A stretch of 37,986 bases of DNA, from positions 1 through 37,986 of the forward strand of contig JBCCGO010000004.1 in the NCBI GenBank assembly GCA_039029235.1, read 5' to 3'. Shown here piece after piece: positions 26,552 through 35,000 of this stretch; within the stretch, counting starts at the first letter, position 1; each line of letters opens with the position of its first letter. The stretch comes from JBCBRR01 sp039029235 (lineage in GTDB: Bacteria; Bacteroidota; Bacteroidia; Cytophagales; Amoebophilaceae). The notes beneath the pieces are model-generated. The model searched no databases. It saw nothing but the letters and a program-made list of their open reading frames with translations, and was not told where the DNA came from. The translations under genes and the position numbers were made by a program.

Positions 26552-27346
26552 TCAAATAGCAATGGGTGCTTTGATAGGGGGATGGGGGGTGTAGTTTGCT
26601 AGGGTGAAGTCTTCATACTTGAAGCTCAATATATGCTTAACAGCTGGGTTGAGCTTCATGGTGGGTAAGGGCTTGGGAGCTCTAGTGTGTTGTAACTGGG
26701 CTTGCTCAATGTGATTGAGGTATAGATGAGCATCTCCGAGGGTATGCACGAAATCACCTATCTTCAGGTCGCATACTTGTGCTACCATCATGGTAAGCAA
26801 GGCATAAGAAGCTATATTAAAAGGTACGCCTAAGAATATATCTGCGCTGCGTTGGTACAGCTGGCACGAAAGCTTGTGGTCTGCTACGTAGAACTGGAAC
26901 AAGGTATGGCAGGGTGGCAGGGCCATTTTCTCTAATTCACCTACATTCCAGGCACTTACTACTAATCTTCTAGAGTCAGGATGTTGCCTAATTTGGTTAA
27001 TTACTTGGGTGATTTGGTCTACTTTTCTTCCATCTGCTGCAGGCCAGCTTCTCCATTGATATCCATAAATAGGACCTAAATCTCCCCTAGCATTTGCCCA
27101 CTCATCCCAGATAGTTACTTGATGCTGGTTGAGGTATTGTATATTTGTATCTCCCTTTAGAAACCACAACAATTCATGAATTATAGACTTTAAGTGGACT
27201 CTTTTCGTGGTTACAAGGGGGAAGCCTTTTGCTAGGTCAAAACGCATTTGGTAGCCAAATATACTCTTGGTTCCTACGCCGGTTCTATCATTTTTTTCTA
27301 TGCCATGCGCTATGACATGCTGGAGTAGGTCTAGGTATTGCTGCAT
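26552..27346 (-). CDS. thyA: Thymidylate synthase
   Basis: A 264-residue enzyme, exactly the length of the E. coli protein. It keeps NDRTGVGTKSIFG, the catalytic cysteine in PPCHTLFQFYV (Cys146), the QRSADIFLGVPFNIASYAL folate/dUMP-binding region and the C-terminal IKAPIAI. It methylates dUMP to dTMP with methylenetetrahydrofolate. No folA gene lies next to it here, although thyA and folA are often adjacent. It is on the minus strand; about 120 bases separate its 3' end from that of dprA, so the two genes converge. Confidence 0.98.
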   Translation of the reverse strand: MQQYLDLLQHVIAHGIEKNDRTGVGTKSIFGYQMRFDLAKGFPLVTTKRVHLKSIIHELLWFLKGDTNIQYLNQHQVTIWDEWANARGDLGPIYGYQWRSWPAADGRKVDQITQVINQIRQHPDSRRLVVSAWNVGELEKMALPPCHTLFQFYVADHKLSCQLYQRSADIFLGVPFNIASYALLTMMVAQVCDLKIGDFVHTLGDAHLYLNHIEQAQLQHTRAPKPLPTMKLNPAVKHILSFKYEDFTLANYTPHPPIKAPIAI

Positions 27347-27536
27347 GATTACGCTGTACGCTGGTTATATGGATTAATAGGTCGTATATTGTCTCTTGAA
27401 GCGCTGCCTGAGCTGATACACGAGGTCTGGTCGCTGCAGTTTGTAGCAATTAGCAATTGTTTGGTAGCGCAGCCGGTCTGCTATGCGCCGCTTAATTTAT
27501 GACTCTTTTTTTGGAGTTTCAATTTTAGAACGGTTT

Positions 27537-28265
27537 ATGAAAAGCATTGGGAAGTATTTCATCTTTCTCTACTCTGTATTCCTGAACAGGGTACCTCCAA
27601 GGGCTTATATTAAACAATTTCTGCAGGAGTGCATAGTCATTGGTATTAGTTCCCTTGGCCTTGTGGCGATAGTCTCTATGTTTCTAGGAGCGGCAACGGC
27701 CACCCAGTTTAAATACAACTTAAAATTGTTATCTAATCAAAACTTTTTGATTGGCTATAGCCTCCGCAACATAGTTATTGCAGAACTGGGTCCGACAGTG
27801 ATCGGTATTGTCTTTGCTGGTAAGGTGGGGGCGAATATTGCTGGCCAGCTAGGCTCTATGCGTATTGGGGAACAAATTGATGCTTTGGAGGTGATGGGTA
27901 TTGGGGCGACTAATTATTTGGTATTACCTAAGATTCTGGCTGGCCTTTTAGTATATCCATTGCTTGTGATTCTTGGGAGCTTTTTAGCTATTTTTAGCGG
28001 ATATTTAGTTAGCACCGTAATTTTGTCTGTGGCCCCAGACGACTATATCCGTGGTCTACAGTTTATGTTTGATCCTCGTATCATTGGATTTGCTCTTTGC
28101 AAATCATTGGTTTTTTCTTTTCTCATAACTTCTATATCCTCCTGCCAGGGTTTCTATATACGTGGGGGGGCTATGGCAATAGGGCAGGCCGGCACTCGTG
28201 CGGTTACTTATAGTTGTATCGCTATTTTAGCAGCAGACTATGTGCTGACGCAATTGCTTTTATAA
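27537..28265 (+). CDS. mlaE: MlaE-type ABC transporter permease
   Basis: A 242-residue membrane protein of the MlaE/YrbE family with five to six hydrophobic segments. It carries the conserved block ELGPTVIGIVFAGKVGANIAGQLGSMRIGEQIDALEVMG (about residues 80-118), which contains the family's EQIDAL motif. It is the membrane part of an ABC system that moves phospholipids between inner and outer membranes. The frame opens at an ATG at 27483, but the ATG at 27537 (MKSIGKYFIFLYSVF) matches Bacteroidota relatives and is chosen. mlaF follows 85 bases later. The gap is filled by a copy of the last 67 bases of this gene. No mlaD gene follows. Confidence 0.93.
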   Translation: MKSIGKYFIFLYSVFLNRVPPRAYIKQFLQECIVIGISSLGLVAIVSMFLGAATATQFKYNLKLLSNQNFLIGYSLRNIVIAELGPTVIGIVFAGKVGANIAGQLGSMRIGEQIDALEVMGIGATNYLVLPKILAGLLVYPLLVILGSFLAIFSGYLVSTVILSVAPDDYIRGLQFMFDPRIIGFALCKSLVFSFLITSISSCQGFYIRGGAMAIGQAGTRAVTYSCIAILAADYVLTQLLL

Positions 28266-28341
28266 GATTCTAGCTAATAGTTGTATCGCTATTTTAGCGG
28301 CAGACTATGTGCTGACGCAATTACTTTTATTAAGATTCTAG
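28211..28341 (+). repeat. 67-bp tandem duplication of the 3' end of mlaE
   Basis: Copy 1 (28211-28277) covers the last 17 sense codons, the stop codon and 12 following bases of mlaE. Copy 2 (28278-28341) repeats it with two substitutions and one inserted T. The second copy lies entirely between mlaE and mlaF and is not translated as part of mlaE because the TAA at 28263-28265 precedes it. The near identity points to a recent event. Confidence 0.92.
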
Positions 28342-28350
28342 ACTAAGCTA

Positions 28351-29103
28351 ATGGTTAAATTTAAGCATATCCGTACGGCTTTCAACAACAAGGTCGCGCT
28401 AGATGATGTTAGTGGTCATTTTGAGCAGGGGCAGGTTAATCTAGTTATTGGCCCCAGTGGTGTAGGGAAGAGTGTGCTCATCAAGTGCATCGTGGGCCTT
28501 ATTCAGCCTGATCGGGGTAGTATTACGCTTGATGGTAGGGATATACTCCATGGTGGCAGGGAGGTAATGTTTGGCATTAGGCGGGAGATAGGGATGCTTT
28601 TTCAGGGGAATGCGCTATTTGATTCTAAGAATGTAGAAGAAAACGTGATTTTCCCGCTGGACATGCTCACTAATCTGACTAAACGTGAAAAATTGGATCG
28701 GGTCAATTTTTGCTTAGAACGTGTGGGCCTTAAGAATGCTAATAAGAAAATGCCTACTGAATTAAGTGGGGGTATGCGGAAGCAAGTGGCTATTGCTCGC
28801 GCTATTGTCAATAGGCCTAGGTATTTATTCTGCGATGAGCCTAACTCCGGCCTGGACCCCAGAACAGCTTTGCTAATCGATGAGTTAATCAAGGAGCTTA
28901 CTTACGAATACAATATCACGACAGTAGTGGTGACGCATGATATGGATTCTGTAGTGATGATAGGGGACTATATTTTGTTTCTCGACCAGGGTAAGAAGGC
29001 TTGGGAAGGTACTGCAGCAGATATCTTCCGTACGGAGCTAAAAGCTCTACAAGATTTTCTTTTTGCTAGCAGACTGATGCGGTTGGTAAGAGAAAGATTG
29101 TGA
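28351..29103 (+). CDS. mlaF: MlaF-type ABC transporter ATP-binding protein
   Basis: A 250-residue ABC ATPase with Walker A GPSGVGKS (34-41), a Q-loop in MLFQGNALF, the signature LSGGMRKQ, Walker B YLFCDEPNSGLDP and the H-loop VVTHDMDSV. The wording DEPNSGLDP and the position behind mlaE identify it as the partner ATPase of the phospholipid transporter at the inner membrane. The start ATG at 28351 follows the duplicated mlaE tail. A hairpin lies about 40 bases after the stop. Confidence 0.95.
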   Translation: MVKFKHIRTAFNNKVALDDVSGHFEQGQVNLVIGPSGVGKSVLIKCIVGLIQPDRGSITLDGRDILHGGREVMFGIRREIGMLFQGNALFDSKNVEENVIFPLDMLTNLTKREKLDRVNFCLERVGLKNANKKMPTELSGGMRKQVAIARAIVNRPRYLFCDEPNSGLDPRTALLIDELIKELTYEYNITTVVVTHDMDSVVMIGDYILFLDQGKKAWEGTAADIFRTELKALQDFLFASRLMRLVRERL

Positions 29104-29140
29104 GTATTGGGCTAAATCAGTAAAGTGGCTGTAGGTACGT

Positions 29141-29157
29141 GTAGCCTGACAGGCTAC
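29141..29157 (+). terminator. Hairpin downstream of mlaF
   Basis: GTAGCCTG and CAGGCTAC are perfectly complementary around a single A (29149), folding as a 6-bp stem with a TGACA loop. It is 38 bases after the mlaF stop and about 80 before atpC. The following GCTAAAATTG is not a T-run, so termination is possible but weak. Confidence 0.4.
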
Positions 29158-29235
29158 GCTAAAATTGCTGATTCTTTCAGTTGCCATAAAGCATATAGCA
29201 AAACCTTACTAGCAGCGCTATCGCTATTTCTAAAA

Positions 29236-29472
29236 ATGCACTTAATGATCCTTACACCTGATAAGTCAGTATTTGATGGGGAGATACAGCGGATAATGCT
29301 TCCAGGAAGTGCAGGGAACTTTCAGGTATTAAGCAATCATGCACCTATCGTTAGTATCTTGGAGAAGGGACGGATTCTCTATAGGGACGCAAACAGAGAA
29401 CATGTACTGGCTATTGAGGGGGGAGTAGTAGAAGTACGGGATAATAAGATTGTCGTTTTAATTAGGGACTGA
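29236..29472 (+). CDS. atpC: ATP synthase F1 epsilon subunit (short form)
   Basis: A 78-residue protein that corresponds to the N-terminal beta-sandwich of the F1 epsilon subunit: MILTPDKSVFDGEIQRIMLPG, then VLSNHAPIVSILEKG and IEGGVVEVRDNKIVVL. The C-terminal helical domain that inhibits the enzyme in many bacteria is absent, as is common in Bacteroidota. The frame is open upstream to a GTG at 29125, but the family start is at the ATG at 29236. An ATG three codons later is also possible. In many Bacteroidota atpC follows atpD. Here no atpD is near, so the gene has been separated from the rest of the ATP synthase genes. Confidence 0.9.
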   Translation: MHLMILTPDKSVFDGEIQRIMLPGSAGNFQVLSNHAPIVSILEKGRILYRDANREHVLAIEGGVVEVRDNKIVVLIRD

Positions 29473-29746
29473 TCTTTAAGGTGAACGACGTAGAGCTGGT
29501 GCGAGCCACTCCCGAGTGATAACTGGCTACAGCCTGTTATATCCCTGCCAGACCACCAAAAATCACCAAGCCGATCTGTGACACTCCTCGCTCCTTTTAG
29601 GGGAATGATCTTTCGTAGAGCTGTTCAAGAACCGCTCCTATCTGCTCTTTGTGTAAGCCTTGCTGCTGAGGTGGATTCTTAGAGTCGACCAGCCTTGTAG
29701 GCAAGCATCTTGGTATCATAGCCCTCAAGTGGAGCCATTCTTTTCT

Positions 29747-30841
29747 TTATCCTCCTCCATCAAGCCCTCCAGGCTGACTGCCCTGCTGGAGCCTAGTAGC
29801 ATTATCAGCTATTCGCAAGTCCTCGGTCATATCGCTGAGCGCTCCATCTAGCATAGCTGAAAGGTTATGCATGGTGTAGCCAATGCGGTGGTCCGTAACC
29901 CGACTTTGCGGGAAGTTGTAGGTTCGGATCTTGTCGGAGCGATCTCCACTTTTCACCATCGTCTTTCGCTCTGCCCCAATAGCTACCTGTTGTTTTTTTA
30001 CTTCCTGCTCATATAGCCTTGCACGCAGTACCTTTAGGGCTTTTTCTAGGTTCTTGATTTGCGATTTCTCGTCTTGGCAAGAAACGACGATGCCGGTAGG
30101 TATGTGTGTGAGCCTTATGGCAGAATAGGTAGTATTGACAGACTGGCCACCAGGCCCTGAAGAGCAAAAGGTGTCTTTGCGAACATCATTCATATCTAGG
30201 GCTACTTCTACTTCGCCCATCTCTGGTAGCACAACCACGCTAGCGGCCGAGGTATGTACGCGTCCTTGGGTTTCTGTAGTAGGTACCCGCTGTACACGAT
30301 GTACACCAGACTCATACTTCATCATGCCGTATACATCCTCGCCAGCAATGCTGCAGATGATCTCTTTATATCCACTCGTGCTACCGGCTGTAAAGTCGAT
30401 CACATGAAGCGTCCATCGCATCTTCTCTGCAAATCGGCTATACATCCTGAATAAATCTTCGGCAAAAATTCCCGCTTCATCGCCACCAATGCCTGCCCTG
30501 ATTTCTAGGATGATGTTTTTGCTATCATTCGGATCCTTAGGGATGAGCATCGCCTTGAGCTGTTCTTCGAGGGATTGGTGTTGTGCTGCTAGGCTTACTA
30601 GCTCTTCCCGGGCCATCTCTCTAAATGCCTCGTCTTTTTCTGTACTTAGCAAGTCCTTAGCTCCTTCCATATCAGCCAGGACCCGCTCATACTGATCGTA
30701 GGTCGCTACAATTTCTTTTAGCTCTTTATATTCTTTGCCTAGGGCCATATACTGCCTATGATCAGCCATGGTCGCTGGCTGAACCATCTGCTCTTCCACT
30801 TCTTGGTATCTTTTCTTAATGGCTGCTAGCTTATCGATCAT
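29747..30841 (-). CDS. prfA: Peptide chain release factor 1
   Basis: A 364-residue class I release factor. The GGQ motif that triggers peptide release is in SSGPGGQSVNTTYSAIRLTH (about residues 228-247). The codon-recognition motif is P-T-T in HRVQRVPTTETQGRVHT, which is the PxT form of RF1 rather than the SPF of RF2. It therefore reads UAA and UAG. Its presence matters for the paralog at 35707, which has an in-frame TAG: TAG should normally terminate in this cell. The start is the ATG at 30839-30841. The last residues (GSQPGGLDGGG) form a glycine-rich tail. Confidence 0.97.
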   Translation of the reverse strand: MIDKLAAIKKRYQEVEEQMVQPATMADHRQYMALGKEYKELKEIVATYDQYERVLADMEGAKDLLSTEKDEAFREMAREELVSLAAQHQSLEEQLKAMLIPKDPNDSKNIILEIRAGIGGDEAGIFAEDLFRMYSRFAEKMRWTLHVIDFTAGSTSGYKEIICSIAGEDVYGMMKYESGVHRVQRVPTTETQGRVHTSAASVVVLPEMGEVEVALDMNDVRKDTFCSSGPGGQSVNTTYSAIRLTHIPTGIVVSCQDEKSQIKNLEKALKVLRARLYEQEVKKQQVAIGAERKTMVKSGDRSDKIRTYNFPQSRVTDHRIGYTMHNLSAMLDGALSDMTEDLRIADNATRLQQGSQPGGLDGGG

Positions 30842-31072
30842 TTTATGGTGCGTTTAGCTACAAAAATACTAAAAGTAGCTCCTTCCAGCACGCTACTAGG
30901 CATACCGTTCCTAACGGAGCAATGATGGGTTTCGGTGCTTAGGACGCCACTAGTAGCTACCAAGCACATCTATTACCCCAGGAGTGCGCTCTGATGCTTT
31001 GTAACAGATAAACGCTACGCACTTTGATTTTAGTGGTGCTTAGCCTGGCGCTAGGCGTTGGGCTCCAAGGGA

Positions 31073-31441
31073 TTAGTAAAAAGCATCTTCAAAGTGGACG
31101 ATTTGTACGCTACCGCTATGCTGGAGTACTGCAATAATGTCAAACTGCGTGGCCTGGGTCCAATCTTGCTCTATAATGTAATTTTCTGCCGCTGCTCGGA
31201 TTAAAGCTTGCTTAGCTGGACTTACAAACGTTTCCGGGTAACCATATTCACTGCTCGTCCTGGCTTTCACTTCTACAAATGCTAGGCAATGCGCTCTCTG
31301 GGCGATGATGTCTATTTCTGCTTTTTGGTACCGATAGTTACGGACCATAATTTCAAATCCTTGCTTCTGTAAATAGCTAGCAGCCAAGTCTTCGGCTTCT
31401 CTGCCCCATTGCTGATGCGGTACTGCTGGTCTATACAACAT
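31073..31441 (-). CDS. YraN family (UPF0102) putative endonuclease
   Basis: A 122-residue protein of the YraN family. It has GREAEDLAASYLQKQGFEI at the N-terminus and a PD-(D/E)XK-like core, with the acidic residues in KAEIDIIAQ and FVEVKAR and the following KQALIRAAAENYI helix. The core predicts a nuclease fold, but the activity of most members is not established. It is on the minus strand, about 230 bases upstream of prfA. That spacer holds no gene. Confidence 0.92.
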   Translation of the reverse strand: MLYRPAVPHQQWGREAEDLAASYLQKQGFEIMVRNYRYQKAEIDIIAQRAHCLAFVEVKARTSSEYGYPETFVSPAKQALIRAAAENYIIEQDWTQATQFDIIAVLQHSGSVQIVHFEDAFY

Positions 31442-32091
31442 AGGTTTTCTCTAGCTCAGACTGCTCTATAGTAGCAATACTAATACTAAACTGGATGAAC
31501 TGAATTTACAAAGTATAGGGCCAGGTCTAGGCCAGAGCATGAGAGGAAGAGCAAACACTCGGCTAGCGACGTACTAGCCGTTGTAGCTACCGCGTCTTGC
31601 CAAGCAGTAGGGTGCTTGGATGGCTTTGGGCAAGGGTAGGCTATAAGGAAAGCCTTCTTAGGATGCGTTGCAGCACCACCAACCTACCGAGTCAAGCTCT
31701 AGCGTGTGCTTTGAGGAAGCACTCCACTAGCCCACAAAACTTGCTGTGTTATCCCATAACCTCCCCTAGCCGCTCTACATCCTTCGCCCAGCCACTGTGC
31801 CAAAGTCCCAACATAAACAGGAATCCGTTACCTTATCTATTGCTGCTTAAGGGAGGTTTCTATAAGTTACAGCTATTAAAGCGGGCTCTTGACGAAGGCA
31901 CTTGGCCGAGCAAGGTGTCCTGAAAGCGGATAAACAGTAGCTACCGGGTTACTTATGCGGCACCTACCTGGTATACGCAACGCACCTGAAGTATCCAGTG
32001 TTTTGTATGGCGGTTGAATTGTATTAAAATAGCAGCAAGACGATTTACGGTACTTGGCTTTCGGAGTTTATGGTCAATAAATCATGTAATT
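31442..32091. other. 650-base region upstream of the symporter fusion gene
   Basis: A 108-codon plus-strand frame with a TTG start (31597-31923) runs through this stretch but shows no domain, no conserved motif and unusual composition, so I do not call it a gene. It may be a decayed gene. The promoter of the fusion gene should be in the last 100 bases, which are AT-rich (TTGTATTAAAATAG at about 32029), but no clear TAnnTTTG box is seen. Confidence 0.4.
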
Positions 32092-35000
32092 ATGAACATA
32101 GACCTACTTATTGTACTCTCTTTTCTGTTTATTACCCTTTTACTTGGCTTGTGGGCAGGAAGAGGCATCAAGGACATCAGAGAATATGCCATAGCCAATA
32201 AGCAGTTTGGCACAGGTGTGCTGACCATGACCATACTCGCGACTTACATCACGGGGTCTAAGGGGATCGGTTATGTAGGCTACGTTTTTGACGATGGCAT
32301 TTTACCCATCTTCTCCGTCATACTATGCGGGGCCATCATCACTTTTCTGTTCATCGCTTGGTGTATCGTACCCAATATGCAGCGCTTCGTAGGTTGCTTG
32401 ACTTTGCCAGAGGTCATGGGCCAGCTTTATGGCCAGAGCGCACGATTTTGGATGGGCATCCTCGGCACTGGCTACAGCGTCGCTTTGGTGGCACTACAGA
32501 TGATTTGGCTAGGTTATGTGGGAGCCTTGTTTAACCTCTCTAGTCAATTAAGCATCTTCTTAGGAGGCATTTTTCTTGTGATTTATGCTGCGAGAGGGGG
32601 CATGAAAGCTGTCGCTATTACTGACGTACTGCAGTTTATTGCCATGCTAGTGTTCGTACCCTTGGTCGCTTATGTAGTGCTCTACCACGTAGGCGGGATC
32701 AAGTCACTGTTTCGCCAAGTACCTCCAGTAGCGCTAGACGTGCTCCACCATCCTAGCCTCAAAGACTATATCATCTATTGTATATGGGACCTTTTTCCTG
32801 CCTTTCCGCTGAGCTTCCCCTTCATACAGCGTATGCTCATGGCTAGAGACAAGCCACAGCTAGTTAATAGCTACTACATAGGCCTGAGCTTTCTTACCAT
32901 TTTCTACCTACTATTGACATTAATCGGCTTGGCTGCTATGGTCTTACGTACAACAAGTGATTTAAATATGCCCCAGCAAGGCAGCAATATCTTTGTCTAC
33001 CTCGTTAAAAATTACTTACCCATAGGTGCGCAGGGAGTCATTGGTGCTGGGTTTATTGCGGGCATTATGTCTACTGCTGACTCTTTCCTACATACTGCTG
33101 GACTAGCCCTGGCGCATGATGTGATTCAACCGAGAGTTAAGCGGAGCATAGATGCACTCAAGCTGGCACAGTATCTTACGTTATTGCTTGGCCTTGTAGC
33201 ACTGGCGCTGGCGCTCTTTTACAAAGCGCTGCCTAGGGTACAGTATGGGGGTGTAGACTTAGGTAGAGGGTTGAATTTTATGACAGAAGCTGTTGCGCTA
33301 GTCTTTACCATTCCGCTCGTTGCTGGCATTATGGGGCTCAGGACTGAGGCACGATCATTCTTAGTTTCCTCCCTCACTACCGTTACTGTTTTTATCCTCA
33401 GTAGGTTCTGCCTCAGCAATGAGTTTGTCATGCCCTTGTCGGTTGCTATAAATGTGCTCAGTTTCTTTGGGTCCCACTACTTCCACAACCAAGGCTTTGC
33501 AATAATCAGGCGAACAGCACATCGGCCAGAAAGCTACGTATGGCAGCCTACCTGGGAAGGCATTGGCAAAAGATTTAGCAACCTGCTACCTACGCCTAGC
33601 AGGCTGTTACGTTACTCCCAGGATAGGGTAGCCAAGTATGGAGCCAATCCCACCCTATTTGCGCTTTTCATGTCATTCAGCTACATGATACCCTTCTCTA
33701 TGCATAGCTATACAGACCTTACTATGTATAACTGGTTGCTGGCTATCAGAGGGATGGGGGCACTACTCTCTGTGGGGTTACTCCTCAAATCTCAGTGGCC
33801 AAGATGGTTGCTTCCTTACTTTCCTGTCTACTACCACCTTAGTCTGCTCTATTGCCTGCCCTTTGTCACTACATTCCTCTTCCTCTTAGAGGGGGGTAGT
33901 ATAGAGTGGCTACTCAATGTAGCCCTCTCTATTATGCTGCTCATTGTACTGGCAGACTGGACTACGTTTATAGGACTATCCATGCTGGGGATTGCCTTAG
34001 CGCTAGGGCTATACAGGCTAGGGATAAGCTGCTTAGCAGTGAGCATGGATGCCGATACGGCCTATACACTCATATATGCCGTTACTTTCTCTACCCTCAT
34101 CGGCCTACTCTTTGCCCGCAGAAAACAAGAGAGCTTTGACCAGCTAACCAACCAAAGCCAAGCCCTACTAGCCAAAACCCTAGAAACTGAAGAAAATCTA
34201 CTCGAAGCTGTAAGAGAAAGACTACGCGTCATCCAGACACTGAAGCAAGCAGGCATCCAAGACCTACTACAAGTAGCCAAGCTCATCAGCGAGCTACGCC
34301 TTAAAGCAAAAGTCCAACCTGACTCTGAGATAGCGGAAGTAGCCCAACAGCTCGAAGCTGTCCTCACCCCCATGGTCCTACAGCTCCGAAGCATAGAAGA
34401 CAGAGCCACGAACTTCCTACGTCTTTCCATAGATACGCTACCTATCCAAGAACTTCTAGCTACCTTACAAACACCGTCTACTACCCAAGGAAATGCTACA
34501 GGCGCCCAACTACAACTCCATACCCACCAGCAAACCCTAACCGGAGATCGCAAACGCATCCAGAAGCTCTTGCTGAGCAGTATTACAGCCTTACAAAGAG
34601 CCTATAAAGAGACACCTATCCTCGTAGGCCTAGAAGACACCCAACTACACTATCCCCTGCCCACTGTCAGGACAGGTTATATCAAAAAAATAGGCGCCTT
34701 GCGGATTACTGTGACCACCCAAGCCACCTTGCCTCCCTTGCTGAAAGCCTACACCGCACAAATGCACGGAACAGCATTTACTATGCCAGAGACCATAGAA
34801 GAGCTATTACTACTAGAGAACCAGCGTATCGTCAAAGCACACTATGGCTACATGCACGCAAGCACAGACACCCTGCTCTACGTTATCCCCCTCCAGCTCA
34901 GAGAAGTAAGACCCAAAGACATAGACAAAGCTTACATGGAGCTAGGCGCAACCCCTATACGGGCCAATGATCGCTACAAAAGCGATAAAATAGATGCCCA

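Noticed and set aside
31597..31923. A 108-codon plus-strand frame upstream of the symporter fusion gene
   Set aside because: It has a TTG start, no domain, and a Ser/Pro/Cys-rich sequence unlike the real genes here; it may be decayed DNA.
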